Shown here: one piece after another, positions 1-10,563 of the stretch | How the letters are laid out: the number at the start of each line of letters is the position of its first letter | Numbering within the stretch: position 1 is the stretch's first letter | Origin: Microbacterium proteolyticum | GTDB lineage: Bacteria > Actinomycetota > Actinomycetes > Actinomycetales > Microbacteriaceae | DNA length: 64,000 bases | NCBI RefSeq assembly: GCF_014192415.1 | Contig: NZ_JACHXY010000003.1 | Span: 308,227-372,226, forward strand | Reading direction: 5' to 3' | Translations under genes and position numbers: made by a program | The notes under the pieces: generated by a model | Databases searched by the model: none | Seen by the model: only the letters and a program-made list of their open reading frames with translations | Told to the model about the DNA's origin: nothing

Positions 1-158
1 CCGGTGCGGGTTACGGCAGCATCTCCATCGGGGCATGCCAGCGCGACGCCAACGCCCCGGCCGAGGGCCAGGTCGTCAGCACCAACCCTTCAGGCGGCAC
101 CGCGGCCAACAGGAGCACGGCGATCGCTTTGTCGGTCGTGGCGCGGGAATGCCCGTGA
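1..158 (+). CDS. Penicillin-binding protein, C-terminal PASTA end (partial)
   Basis: The window opens inside a gene read from base 3 and ending with TGA at 156-158. The 51 visible residues (GAGYGSISIGACQ..., then VVSTNPSGGTAANRSTAIAL) have the pattern of a PASTA domain, the peptidoglycan- and beta-lactam-sensing repeat at the C-terminus of many actinobacterial bifunctional penicillin-binding proteins. The last 10 bases overlap the start of the metallophosphoesterase gene, so the two are probably co-transcribed. A penicillin-binding protein followed by a metallophosphoesterase is a familiar actinobacterial order. A PASTA-containing serine/threonine kinase is possible but less likely in this setting. 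The catalytic domains lie outside the window. Confidence 0.65.
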   Translation, partial: GAGYGSISIGACQRDANAPAEGQVVSTNPSGGTAANRSTAIALSVVARECP

Positions 159-1078
159 CGCGCCCTCTCGTGACCGCCGCCCTCGCGCCCCTCGGGGTCG
201 CGGGGGCGGCGGCTGTCGGGGCCGCCGCCTGGGGTGTGGGCGTCGAGCGCTACCTCTTCACGGTGCGCTACCACGCGCTCCGTGTCCTTCCGAAGGGCGC
301 GGAGCCCCTCCGCGTCCTCCATGTCTCCGACGCGCACATGGCGCCGTGGCAGCACCGCAAGCAGGAGTGGATGGCACGCCTGGCGGAGCTCTCCCCCGAT
401 CTCGTCGTCAACACGGGCGACAATCTCGGACATCGAGACGGGCTCACCGGCATCCGCACGGCTCTGTCCCCCCTGCGCGGTGTGCCCGGTCTCGTCGTGC
501 ACGGTTCGAACGACTACCAGGAGCCGGCTCCGCGCAACCCGTTCCGCTACTTCATCGGTCCGTCGGGGCATCTGCCGGCGCACAAGCACCTCGACGTCGA
601 CGCGCTGGATCGTTTCTTCACCGACGACCTCGGGTGGAGCATCCTCGACGACACGGCTGTGTCGCTGGAGATCAAGGGGCTGCGCGTGACCGCCTTCGGC
701 GTGAACGACGGCCACCGCGGCTGGGATCACCCCGAGCTGATCCCGCCGGTCGTCGAGACCCTGGATACCGCCGACATCACCCTCGGCGTGATGCACGCGC
801 CCTACCGGCGCACGCTCGACACGTTCACCGACCTCGGCGCGGACGTGCTGCTGGCGGGCCACACCCACGGCGGACAGGTGCGCGTACCGTTCAGCCGTAA
901 CGCGCTCGTCTCCAACTGCGACATCCCGCTCGACCAGGCCCGCGGCCTCAGCGAGTGGACCCACGACGGACGCACGGTGCCGTTGAACGTGAGCGCGGGT
1001 CTCGGCCATTCGATCTACGCGCCCGTGCGGTTCGGCTGTCGCCCCGAGGCGACCCTTCTGACGCTGCTGCCCCGCTGA
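149..1078 (+). CDS. Metallophosphoesterase, membrane-anchored (309 aa)
   Basis: Calcineurin-like metallophosphoesterase of the YkuE type. The metal-binding motifs appear in order: DAH after LRVLHVSD, GDN, the GSND version of GNHD, and GHTHGG near the C-terminus. Residues 5-30 form one hydrophobic segment, suggesting an N-terminal anchor with the enzyme outside the membrane or at its face. The ATG at 149 was chosen because it overlaps the end of the upstream gene, begins the anchor and has purines just before it; an upstream in-frame ATG at 35 would lie inside the neighbouring reading frame. The substrate is unknown; enzymes of this type act on phosphodiesters or lipid-linked phosphates. A hairpin follows 20 bases after the stop. 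Confidence 0.85.
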   Translation: MPVTRPLVTAALAPLGVAGAAAVGAAAWGVGVERYLFTVRYHALRVLPKGAEPLRVLHVSDAHMAPWQHRKQEWMARLAELSPDLVVNTGDNLGHRDGLTGIRTALSPLRGVPGLVVHGSNDYQEPAPRNPFRYFIGPSGHLPAHKHLDVDALDRFFTDDLGWSILDDTAVSLEIKGLRVTAFGVNDGHRGWDHPELIPPVVETLDTADITLGVMHAPYRRTLDTFTDLGADVLLAGHTHGGQVRVPFSRNALVSNCDIPLDQARGLSEWTHDGRTVPLNVSAGLGHSIYAPVRFGCRPEATLLTLLPR

Positions 1079-1097
1079 GGCATCCTCCCCACCCACG

Positions 1098-1131
1098 CAA
1101 GGGGTCGATCCGTGCACGGATCGGCCCCTTG
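1098..1131 (+). terminator. Intrinsic terminator after the metallophosphoesterase gene
   Basis: Arms CAAGGGGTCGATCCG and CGGATCGGCCCCTTG pair over 15 positions, with one G-U pair, around a TGCA loop. It lies 20 bases past the stop codon. There is no clear U-tract, which is common for high-GC terminators. Confidence 0.7.
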
Positions 1132-1194
1132 CCTCGTTGTCGCGCGGGCGTCGTCATGGACGATCGAGTCTCCTCGAACGAAGGGACTCCTCAC

Positions 1195-2703
1195 ATGCAT
1201 CACCCTCCTCCGTCACATCGACGAACTCTCGCCGCACTGGCCGTCATCGCGGCGCTCCTCGGCGGTCTCGGCGTGGCTCCGGCCGCCCACGCCGCCGATC
1301 GTGGCACCGGCTTCGGCACCTGGGCGCCGCTGTCACGCACGGGCTGGCACGGCTCGATGCGGGTGGGCGATGTGCACACCTACTGCATCCATCCGGGCCT
1401 CCCCGTCGCCACCGATCCCACGACCGATCGCGGTGTCTCGTCGGACGTCAACGGCCTGAGCCCGCAGCAGCTGGTGTCGATCAACCACCTGGTCAGCACC
1501 TACGGTCAGACCGACGATCCCGTGCAGGCAGCCGGCGTCGGGTGGGCCGTCAAAGCGATCGTCGACCGCGACACCACCCTTCACTCGTGGGGGTACACCG
1601 GCGACAGCTTCCCCGAGGCGATCGACTACATCATGCGACGAGCAAGTCCCGAGAACAGCGCGGCGGTGCAGGAACGGGCGGTGCATTACCTCGCGGAGGC
1701 CGAGAGCATCGCCGTTCCACGCGTCGGAGGTGCGCTGGCGTTGACGACGCGCGATGACGACCCGACCCGCGGCACCGTGACCGCCGATGTGGACCCCTCC
1801 GCGACGGGCAGTCTGCACCTCGAGAACGCCGTCTTCGCCGACACCGGTCGAGGTGATCGTGCGGACGTGCGCCCCGGGCAGAGTTACGACATCATCGCGC
1901 CCGCGTCCTCGTCCGACGGCGGCCGTCCGTACACGGTCCGCGCGACGGGGTCCTTCTCCGTGCGCTCCGCCGCGATCCACTACTACTCCACGCCCGGACA
2001 ACAGGAATCCGCCGGACCCGCCGGCCCCACGACGTTCACGCTGTCGGCACAGGATGCGACGCCCCGACTCGTGCGCTTCTCCCCGCGCATCGAGACGACC
2101 GCTCGCATCGAAGACGGTCGTTTCATCGATCGCGTCACCGTGTCGACCGCCGACGGCGTGTGGCCACGCCATGCCGACGGTTCGTTCGTGGTGATCGCCG
2201 CAACCGCCGACGTCTATCGAACGGGCGCCTTTCCGGCCGAATCGGCCGAGATCCCGTCGAACATCGACCCCGTGATGCGCCTAGACCTGCGAACGGACCC
2301 GAGCACCGGGCCCGGCGCCTATGAGGTCGCGTCGGAGCACCTGCCCGGACCGGGTGTCTACACGGCCGTGTGGCGCGTCGATCGAGCGGATCAGGATGCC
2401 GACGCCCTCGCCCACCTCCCGGCCGACTACCTCTGGCAGGAGCGCTTCGCCACTCCCGCGCAGACCGAGCAGCTCGCGCCCACGCCCCCTCCGAGCGATC
2501 CGACCCCGTCTGCCACGCCTCCGTCCGCCGTCACGACTCCGCCGGCTCCCGCGCCGTCCGCGTCCGCCGCCCCCGCGGCCCTGGCCTCGACGGGAATGTC
2601 CGCGGCGTCACTGGGAGGTGCGGGTGGGGCGGCGGCCGCCGTGATCGGGATCGGAGTGATCGCCTGGACTGTGGCGCGGCGTCGGTCCACTCCGAAAATC
2701 TGA
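1195..2703 (+). CDS. Secreted LAxTG-anchored surface protein, possible thioester domain (502 aa)
   Basis: Begins with a basic segment and a hydrophobic stretch ending APAAHA|AD, a Sec signal peptide with an AxA cleavage site. About 40 residues from the C-terminus is LASTG, then a hydrophobic helix and RRR, the layout of a sortase substrate; LAxTG is the form favoured by actinobacterial class E sortases. A Pro/Ala/Ser-rich stalk precedes it. Near the N-terminus Cys64 (TYCIHPG) and Gln111 (PVQAAGVGWAVKA) are placed as in the Cys-Gln thioester (TED/TQXA) domains of Gram-positive adhesins, but this is pattern-level only. The ATG at 1195 has AAGGGA 8 bases upstream; an ATG at 1156 would add 13 residues before the signal peptide. 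No sortase gene is nearby. Confidence 0.75.
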   Translation: MHHPPPSHRRTLAALAVIAALLGGLGVAPAAHAADRGTGFGTWAPLSRTGWHGSMRVGDVHTYCIHPGLPVATDPTTDRGVSSDVNGLSPQQLVSINHLVSTYGQTDDPVQAAGVGWAVKAIVDRDTTLHSWGYTGDSFPEAIDYIMRRASPENSAAVQERAVHYLAEAESIAVPRVGGALALTTRDDDPTRGTVTADVDPSATGSLHLENAVFADTGRGDRADVRPGQSYDIIAPASSSDGGRPYTVRATGSFSVRSAAIHYYSTPGQQESAGPAGPTTFTLSAQDATPRLVRFSPRIETTARIEDGRFIDRVTVSTADGVWPRHADGSFVVIAATADVYRTGAFPAESAEIPSNIDPVMRLDLRTDPSTGPGAYEVASEHLPGPGVYTAVWRVDRADQDADALAHLPADYLWQERFATPAQTEQLAPTPPPSDPTPSATPPSAVTTPPAPAPSASAAPAALASTGMSAASLGGAGGAAAAVIGIGVIAWTVARRRSTPKI

Positions 2704-2966
2704 TCGCGTCCGGCGCCTGGTCGGGCCCGGCGATCTGATCCCGACTGGTGGCCCGGCCGCCGCCGCGACTATTCGCATCGATCCCGCCGCCGGCTCCACC
2801 TTCGCGGCCGTCCTCGTCGTCCCGCATCGAGGACGGCCGCAAACCGCCTCCCCCGCAGCGGGTGCCACTCCAGCCGAGGACGACGTGGACTCTCCCACGA
2901 CGCGCCCGAACCTCGACGCTGGTTCGGAGCAGGGGTCGGAACAGGGTAGACTTTTCAAGTTGCTCA
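2704..2966. other. Intergenic region upstream of tRNA-Pro
   Basis: I find no convincing gene in these 263 bases. A TAGACT box at 2947-2952 lies about 15 bases before the tRNA and could be its -10 element; no strong -35 is visible. Confidence 0.5.
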
Positions 2967-3040
2967 CGGGGTGTGGCGCAGCTTGGTAGCGCGCGTCGTT
3001 CGGGACGACGAGGCCGCAGGTTCAAATCCTGTCACCCCGA
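2967..3040 (+). tRNA. tRNA-Pro (CGG)
   Basis: Acceptor stem CGGGGTG/CACCCCG is a perfect 7 bp with discriminator A at 3040. The anticodon stem CGTCG/CGACG encloses loop TTCGGGA, anticodon CGG at 3001-3003, reading CCG. The T arm contains GGTTCAAATCC. The 3' CCA is not encoded. Confidence 0.96.
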
Positions 3041-3090
3041 CAACAGAAACGACTCATACGGCAGACGATCAGTCTGCTCGAGCCGTCTAA

Positions 3091-3130
3091 CACGAGGAGC
3101 CTCCCGCGGGAATGCGGGAGGCTCCTCGTG
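3091..3130 (+). terminator. Strong hairpin terminator downstream of tRNA-Pro
   Basis: A perfect 17-bp stem (3091-3107 with 3114-3130) has a 6-base loop, GGGAAT. It lies 50 bases after the tRNA. The next gene begins 225 bases later. Confidence 0.8.
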
Positions 3131-3355
3131 TCGGTGTGCCCGCGTCGCGTCGGTCATGGCCATCGGCGATATGTCCTGGCCCCTCTTCCCGAACGCGTGA
3201 ACGTCCTCCCTCTCGCCCTCGAGCGCCCTGGGGTTCACCCGACGGGGAGCACGACCAGTCCCCCGTAGAATCGATGCGGGCCGTCTGCGGCTCCGCGCCG
3301 TGCTCGCCTCGACGGGCGTTGATCTCACCGCGACCCCGAGACCTCCAGGAGAACC

Positions 3356-4135
3356 GTGTCCGACGCCTCGCCCCGCCTCGTCGCCTTCGACCTCGACGAC
3401 ACCCTCGCCCCGTCGAAGTCGGCCATCGACCCCCGCATCGGTGATCTGCTGCTGGCCCTGGCGGAGCGCGTCGAGGTCGCCATCATCTCGGGTGGGCAGC
3501 TGCAGCAGTTCCGCACCCAGGTCGTCGAGCGTCTGCCGCAGGCCGCGCCCGCGCTGCTCGCGCACTTCCACCTCATGCCCACCTGCGGCACGCAGTACTA
3601 CCGCCTGACCGCCGAGGGCGTCGAGACGGTCTACGCCCACTCCCTCACCGACGACGAGAAGCAGCGCGCACTGTCCGCCGTCCGCGAAGAAGCCGAGCGA
3701 CTGGGCCTCTGGGAGGCCGAGCCGTGGGGCGACATCCTCGAGGACCGCGGCTCGCAGATCACCTTCTCGGCCCTCGGGCAGTCCGCCCCTCTCGAGGCGA
3801 AGATGGCGTGGGACCCCACGGGCGAGAAGAAGAACAGCCTGCGCGAGGCGGTGGCCGCCCGCATTCCCGACCTCGAGGTGCGCTCGGGCGGCTCCACCTC
3901 GGTCGACATCACCCACCGCGGCATCGACAAGGCCTACGGCATGAACAAGCTCGTCGAAGCCACGGGGATCCCCCTCGACGACATGCTCTTCGTGGGCGAC
4001 CGCCTCGACCCCGACGGCAACGACTACCCGGTACTCGCGATGGGCGTCGAGTGCCGGGCCGTACACGGCTGGGAAGACACCGCTTCGTTCCTCGAGAAGC
4101 TCCTGCCGACGCTTCCCGAACGCGCCGGAGAGTAA
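3356..4135 (+). CDS. HAD-IIB family phosphatase, PMM-like (259 aa)
   Basis: HAD-superfamily phosphohydrolase with a type IIB cap. Motif I is FDLDDTLAPSK near residue 10, motif II is IISGG, and the final acidic motif is FVGDRLDPDGNDYPV, which resembles the GGNDY signature of eukaryotic-type phosphomannomutases. The nucleophile should be the first Asp of DLDDT. It probably acts on a sugar phosphate in the cytoplasm, or may be a phosphomannomutase-like enzyme; the substrate cannot be read from sequence. The start is GTG at 3356 with AGGAGA just upstream. It is a single gene between a tRNA terminator and a 219-base gap before the convergent siderophore reductase gene. Confidence 0.8.
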   Translation: MSDASPRLVAFDLDDTLAPSKSAIDPRIGDLLLALAERVEVAIISGGQLQQFRTQVVERLPQAAPALLAHFHLMPTCGTQYYRLTAEGVETVYAHSLTDDEKQRALSAVREEAERLGLWEAEPWGDILEDRGSQITFSALGQSAPLEAKMAWDPTGEKKNSLREAVAARIPDLEVRSGGSTSVDITHRGIDKAYGMNKLVEATGIPLDDMLFVGDRLDPDGNDYPVLAMGVECRAVHGWEDTASFLEKLLPTLPERAGE

Positions 4136-4354
4136 CAGCGACGACCACGCCCGGGCGCGCCACTGCGGTACGACTGGTCCCGGCCGCTCCGTCCGGCCCA
4201 GCGGCCCCGGTCGGGGCACTCGACGGCACCGGATCCCACCCTCGCGGCCACCGGACGGCGCCGGAGTCCACCCGCGCGGACACCGGACCGGGCCGGGGCT
4301 TGCGAGGCGTCCCGACCGCGCCGGGCCACGACCGCTACCGACCCCGCGGCTACC

Positions 4355-5176
4355 TCAGACGATCTGGCCGATCGGCTCGCGCTTCTCGGCCTGGAAGCGG
4401 TCTTCCGTGCGGCCGTAGGCCCAGTACCCCGAGAGTGACACCTGGTCGCGCGCCAGCCCCCAGCGACCGAAGACGATGTCGCGCAGCGCTTTCATACTCT
4501 CGCGCTCCCCGTGCGCGAACACCTGACCTCGCCCGTCGAACGGATGCCATTCGGCCACCGCGTCGGCCAGGACCGGTGTCGCGCCGGCCTCGGCTGCGCC
4601 GCGGTGCACCCACACGATGCGCACTCCGGCCGGGGCGACGAGATCGAGCTGCTCCTCGGCGTTCTGCACCTCAAGGAACGCCACTCCGGCGGCATCCGGT
4701 GCCAGGGCTTCGAGAGCCGCCGCGATGGCCGGGATCGCCGACTCGTCACCGATGAACAGGTGCCAGGCCGCGTCGGGGTCGGGTGCGTACCCCCCGCCGG
4801 GCGAGGACACGACAAGACGGTCGCCGGGTTGTGCGCGCGCGGCCCAGGGTCCGGCGAGTCCCTCGTCTCCGTGCACGACGAAGTCGATGGTGAGCTGATC
4901 GCCGTCCACCGCGCGGACCGTGTACGTACGGGTCACGGGCAGGTCTTCCGGGGGAAGGGTCTCACGGAGCGCAGCGAGATCGTACGGCGGTTCGAGACCG
5001 AGCTCCGACTTGACGAAAGTGATCTTCACGTAGCGATCGGTGTACGGGCTCTCGCGGAACGCGGCGAGGTCATCGCCGCGGGCGTGGATGCGCACGAGGT
5101 GCGGACTCAGCCGCTCTGTCGAGACGACGTGCAGGATGTGCTGGGGACGCGGCGGACGCGCGGGTCGATCTGTCAC
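4355..5176 (-). CDS. Siderophore-interacting FAD/NAD(P)H ferric reductase (273 aa)
   Basis: Member of the SIP/ViuB family, cytoplasmic flavoproteins that reduce Fe(III)-siderophore complexes to release iron. The FAD-binding motif RTYTVR lies near residue 83, in the ferredoxin-reductase-like beta-barrel, and the C-terminal half has the NAD(P)H-binding features FIGDES and FAHGERESMKALRD followed by SGYWAYGRTEDRF, typical of the family. Length is normal. The GTG start has GAGGAGG a few bases upstream. The gene lies 10 bases downstream of a FadR-type regulator gene on the same strand, so they are probably one transcript. No siderophore transporter is in the window. Confidence 0.88.
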   Translation of the reverse strand: MTDRPARPPRPQHILHVVSTERLSPHLVRIHARGDDLAAFRESPYTDRYVKITFVKSELGLEPPYDLAALRETLPPEDLPVTRTYTVRAVDGDQLTIDFVVHGDEGLAGPWAARAQPGDRLVVSSPGGGYAPDPDAAWHLFIGDESAIPAIAAALEALAPDAAGVAFLEVQNAEEQLDLVAPAGVRIVWVHRGAAEAGATPVLADAVAEWHPFDGRGQVFAHGERESMKALRDIVFGRWGLARDQVSLSGYWAYGRTEDRFQAEKREPIGQIV

Positions 5177-5186
5177 GGGGCCCTCC

Positions 5187-5930
5187 TCAGGCGGTGGTCA
5201 CGACGATGTCGGAATCGGCGGCGTCGACACGCTGAGCCTCCGCCACCTCGGTGTAGTAGCGGGTGATGTGGGCGCGGACGGCCTCACGTGCCTCGTCGGC
5301 CTCGCCGCGCGACACCGCGTCGACGATGTGCCGGTGTTCGCGCCGTAGCCGGTCCACCACCGTCGGCCACGCGTCCAGGCGGGTAGCCCCGGCCCCCGTG
5401 TACTCCTCGATGGAACTGCGGAGCCCGGCCATCATCGCCGAGATCACGGCGTTGCCCGACGCCTCGGCGAGGGTCTGGTGGAAGCGCGCGTCGAGGGCGA
5501 GGAACTCCCCCGGCGTGAGGCCGTCGGCATCCATCGCTCCCAGCAGGTCGTCGGCACCGGAAAGATCGACGTGCGCCTGCGCGAGGCGCTCGGCGACGTC
5601 GCATTCGAGCACGATGCGTGTGCGGACGACGTCGGCCAGGGGGAAGCCGTTGGCCGCCACCTGCAGCCGCAGGAAGGCCGCGAGACCACCGCGGGGGGTG
5701 GTGACGATCATTGCCCCCGCCGTAGGTCCCGAACCGGTCGCGGTGCGAACGACACCGAGCACCTCGAGCACGCGGACCGCTTCGCGGACGCTCGAGCGGC
5801 CGACGCCGAGCTGTGTCGCGAGTTCGCGTTCCGGTGTCAGTCGGTCGCCCGCTGCCAGTCGCCCGTCACGCAGATCGCTCTCGATGCGCTCGAGCACGAC
5901 CTGCCACGCGCGCGGTGCGGTGCTGGCCAT
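5187..5930 (-). CDS. FadR-subfamily GntR transcriptional regulator (247 aa)
   Basis: An N-terminal winged helix (RLTPERELATQLGVGRSSVR, about residues 30-55) is followed by an all-helical FCD effector domain with the metal/ligand-binding pattern D...H (LDARFHQTL) and H (EHRHIVDAV). FCD proteins usually sense carboxylic acids. ATG at 5930 is preferred over an upstream in-frame GTG because AGGGG precedes it. It is first in a two-gene unit with the siderophore reductase. An inverted repeat with TGG/CCA half-sites lies 28-46 bases upstream and could be its own operator. Effector unknown; co-location with an iron-siderophore reductase is unusual for this subfamily. Confidence 0.85.
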   Translation of the reverse strand: MASTAPRAWQVVLERIESDLRDGRLAAGDRLTPERELATQLGVGRSSVREAVRVLEVLGVVRTATGSGPTAGAMIVTTPRGGLAAFLRLQVAANGFPLADVVRTRIVLECDVAERLAQAHVDLSGADDLLGAMDADGLTPGEFLALDARFHQTLAEASGNAVISAMMAGLRSSIEEYTGAGATRLDAWPTVVDRLRREHRHIVDAVSRGEADEAREAVRAHITRYYTEVAEAQRVDAADSDIVVTTA

Positions 5931-5957
5931 GGGATCCCCTGTTCGGCCGGCCGTGGC

Positions 5958-5976
5958 GGTGTGGCCGGACCACACC
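5958..5976. promoter_or_regulatory. Candidate FadR-type operator
   Basis: Arms GGTGTGG and CCACACC flank 5 bases, just upstream of the FadR-type gene. The symmetric TGG...CCA core matches the general form of GntR/FCD operators. Autoregulation is inferred. Confidence 0.45.
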
Positions 5977-5993
5977 ACCCTACGCGCGGATGA

Positions 5994-7022
<1,029 letters not shown>

Positions 7023-7028
7023 GCCCCC

Positions 7029-7034
7029 AGGCTA
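7029..7034 (-). promoter_or_regulatory. -10 box of galE (leaderless arrangement)
   Basis: TAGCCT on the coding strand ends 6 bases before the galE ATG, placing the expected transcript start at or beside the start codon. Confidence 0.45.
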
Positions 7035-7086
7035 TCGGTCAGCGGCGACACCGCCCTCTCGCGACGAGGGCGCCGGTCACGCGTGC

Positions 7087-7164
7087 CGAACTCCGGAGAA
7101 ACCCGACCCGCGCCGCACCATCGGCCCGCGGACGCCGACGGTCGGTCCGACTCTCCGGAGTTCG
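7087..7164. repeat. Intergenic inverted repeat, tdk-galE gap
   Basis: 13-base perfect arms CGAACTCCGGAGA (7087-7099) and TCTCCGGAGTTCG (7152-7164) are separated by 52 bases. It lies after the tdk stop and before galE, both on the minus strand. There is no U-tract. One of five similar elements in this window. Confidence 0.7.
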
Positions 7165-7214
7165 ACACACCCACGACCGACGGCCACAGCGCGACCGCAC
7201 CCCGTGCGTCGATG

Positions 7215-7820
7215 TCAGCGTCCGTCGAGCCGACCGCCGGATTCGCGCAGGTAGCAGACGGCGCACATGGACTCGTACGTGACCTCACCCTGGATCTGCC
7301 CCTGGTCGATGGCGACCTGGTCGCCGTCGAACACGAACCGACCGCCGACCAGGCGGGCGTTGAAGATCGCCTTGCGACCACAGCGGCAGATGGTCTTGAG
7401 CTCTTCGAGGCTGTGCGCGATCTCGAGCAGGCGCGCCGATCCGGGAAAAGCCTCGGTGCGGAAGTCGGTGCGGATGCCGTAGGCGAGCACCGGGATGCCG
7501 TCGAGCACGGCGACGCGCAGCAGATCATCGACCTGCGCGGGGGTGAAGAACTGCGCCTCGTCGACGAGCAGGCATGCCACGGGTGCGTGGCCCGCCGCCG
7601 CTTGGAAGACCTCGCGCAGGTCGTCGTCGGGGCCGACGAGGAAGTCGACCGCTCGCATGACCCCGAGACGGCTCTCGATCTGGCCGGCACCCTTGGTGTC
7701 GATCTCGGGCTTGGCCAGCAGCACGCGCTGACCGCGCTCCTCGTAGTTGTACGCCGCCTGAAGCAGGGCCGTGGACTTACCCGAGTTCATCGCCCCGTAG
7801 CGGAAGTACAGCTTCGCCAC
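7215..7820 (-). CDS. tdk: Thymidine kinase, type II (201 aa)
   Basis: Phosphorylates thymidine to dTMP with ATP in the salvage pathway. The P-loop GAMNSGKST is at residues 9-17, the Walker-B-like DEAQFF and the YGIRTDF substrate loop follow, and a zinc site is seen in CRCGRKA plus CAVC near the C-terminus, as in homotetrameric type II enzymes. Start GTG at 7820 gives VAKLYFRYGA, the usual family N-terminus; a longer reading would overlap mqo. It lies 7 bases after the mqo stop on the same strand and is likely translated from the same mRNA. Confidence 0.94.
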   Translation of the reverse strand: MAKLYFRYGAMNSGKSTALLQAAYNYEERGQRVLLAKPEIDTKGAGQIESRLGVMRAVDFLVGPDDDLREVFQAAAGHAPVACLLVDEAQFFTPAQVDDLLRVAVLDGIPVLAYGIRTDFRTEAFPGSARLLEIAHSLEELKTICRCGRKAIFNARLVGGRFVFDGDQVAIDQGQIQGEVTYESMCAVCYLRESGGRLDGR

Positions 7821-7827
7821 GCGGGCC

Positions 7828-9300
7828 TCAGGGGTTGATCGCGAGCGCGCGGGCGGTGGCATCCAGCTCTTTGCGAGCCACCTCCGGACGCGTGTTCAGC
7901 GTCTCGCCGTAGCTGGGGATGAGGTCGCGAAGACGCGGTTCCCAGTCGGCCATGCGGTCGGGGAAACAGGTCTTGAGAAGGCCCAGCATGATCGAAACGG
8001 CCGTCGAAGCTCCGGGTGACGCCCCCAACAGCCCGGCGATCGAGCGGTCTTCGGCGGTGATGACCTCGGTACCGAACTGCAGCACGCCGCCCTTGGCCTT
8101 GTCGCGCTTCATGACCTGGGCGCGCTGACCGGCGTCGAGCAGCTCCCAGTCCTCGTCTTTGGCGGTGGGCATGAAGTCGCGCAGACTGTCGACCTTCTTC
8201 GCGTGCGTCTTGAGCAACTCGCCCACGAGGTACTTGATGAGGCCCGGGTTGTCCACGGCGACCTTCAGCATGGGGAGGATGTTGTGCGGGCGCACCTGGG
8301 TGACGATGTCGAGCATCGAGCCGTTCTTGAGGAACTTCGGGCTGAAGGTGGCGAACGGGCCGAAGAGCAGGGCCGACTCGCCGTCGACGACGCGCGTGTC
8401 GAGGTGAGGCACCGACATCGGCGGCGCGCCGACCGAGGCCTGCGAGTAGACCTTCGCCTGATGCTTCGACACGATGTCGGGGTTGGAGGTCTTCAACCAC
8501 TGCCCGCCGATGGGGAAGACGCCGTAGCCCTTGATCTCGGGGATGCCCGAACGCTGAAGGAGCTTGAGTGCCCACCCGCCCGCGCCGACGAAGACGAACT
8601 TCGCGTTGATCGAGCCGGGGGTACCGCCGATGACGTGACGGTAGGTGACCTCCCACGTGCCGTCCTTCTGCTTCTTCAGCTTCTTGACGTCGTGGTTGGT
8701 GACGACCTCGACGCCCTTCTCACGGAGGTTGGAGAAGAGCTGCCGCGTGAGCGAGCCGAAGTCGACGTCGGTGCCGGCGGGGACGCGCGTGGCGGCGAAG
8801 GGCTCGCCCTTGCGACGCTTCTGCATGAGCAGCGGCGCCCACTGGTTGATGACGCGGGAGTCCTCGCTGTACTCGATGCCGGCGAACAACGGCTGCTGCT
8901 TGAGCACCTCGTAGCGCTTGCGGAGGAACGCGACGTCTTTCTCGCCGCGGACGAAGGTCATGTGCGGGGTGGCGTTGATGAACGTCGACGGCTCGTCGAG
9001 CACTCCCTCGGCAACCAGGGACGCCCACAGCTGGCGGCTCTGCTGGAACTGCTCGTTGATCGTGACCGCCTTGGCGGGGTCGATCGAGCCGTCCTTGCCC
9101 TCCGGCGTGTAGTTGAGCTCGCACAGCGCCGCGTGGCCGGTGCCGGCGTTGTTCCAGGCGTTCGAGCTCTCCTGCGCGACGTCGCTCAAGCGCTCCAGCA
9201 CCGCGATCTTCAGATCGGGCTGGAGGTCCTTCAGCAGCGTGCCGAGAGTGGCGGACATGATGCCGCCACCGATGAGGAGAACATCGACGTTTTCAGTCAC
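7828..9300 (-). CDS. mqo: Malate:quinone oxidoreductase (490 aa)
   Basis: FAD-dependent, membrane-associated enzyme that oxidises malate to oxaloacetate and passes electrons to the quinone pool, replacing or supporting malate dehydrogenase in the TCA cycle; typical of actinobacteria. The FAD-binding GGGIMSATLG motif lies at residues 11-20, and the conserved stretches ESSNAWNNAGTGHA and GASPGASTAVSIML (near the C-terminus) identify the family. Full length. Start GTG at 9300: TAGAAT ends 6 bases before it and no Shine-Dalgarno sequence is seen, so the transcript is probably leaderless. tdk follows 7 bases downstream. Confidence 0.96.
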   Translation of the reverse strand: MTENVDVLLIGGGIMSATLGTLLKDLQPDLKIAVLERLSDVAQESSNAWNNAGTGHAALCELNYTPEGKDGSIDPAKAVTINEQFQQSRQLWASLVAEGVLDEPSTFINATPHMTFVRGEKDVAFLRKRYEVLKQQPLFAGIEYSEDSRVINQWAPLLMQKRRKGEPFAATRVPAGTDVDFGSLTRQLFSNLREKGVEVVTNHDVKKLKKQKDGTWEVTYRHVIGGTPGSINAKFVFVGAGGWALKLLQRSGIPEIKGYGVFPIGGQWLKTSNPDIVSKHQAKVYSQASVGAPPMSVPHLDTRVVDGESALLFGPFATFSPKFLKNGSMLDIVTQVRPHNILPMLKVAVDNPGLIKYLVGELLKTHAKKVDSLRDFMPTAKDEDWELLDAGQRAQVMKRDKAKGGVLQFGTEVITAEDRSIAGLLGASPGASTAVSIMLGLLKTCFPDRMADWEPRLRDLIPSYGETLNTRPEVARKELDATARALAINP

Positions 9301-9306
9301 TCGACG

Positions 9307-9312
9307 ATTCTA
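9307..9312 (-). promoter_or_regulatory. -10 box of mqo (leaderless arrangement)
   Basis: TAGAAT on the coding strand lies 6 bases before the mqo GTG; the expected +1 falls on the start codon. No clear -35 is visible. Confidence 0.55.
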
Positions 9313-9328
9313 GGTGCGAGCCGTGAGG

Positions 9329-9369
9329 TGTCTCGACATCGAGAGATCGGTCGGTTCGATGTCGAGACA
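9329..9369. terminator. Inverted repeat between asd and mqo
   Basis: Perfect 14-base arms TGTCTCGACATCGA and TCGATGTCGAGACA have a 13-base loop, 34 bases after the asd stop. It probably ends the lysC/asd transcripts before the mqo promoter. No U-tract. Same design as four other gaps. Confidence 0.6.
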
Positions 9370-9402
9370 ACCCCGGCTTCACGGCATCCGGATGCCGTTT
9401 GC

Positions 9403-10524
<1,122 letters not shown>

Positions 10525-10563
10525 TCAGGGTAGCGCGGGCAGCGGTGGGGCGCCGACCAGAGC

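Noticed and set aside
1156-1194. Earlier ATG for the LASTG surface protein
   Set aside because: Would place 13 extra polar residues before the signal peptide and lacks as good a ribosome-binding site as 1195.
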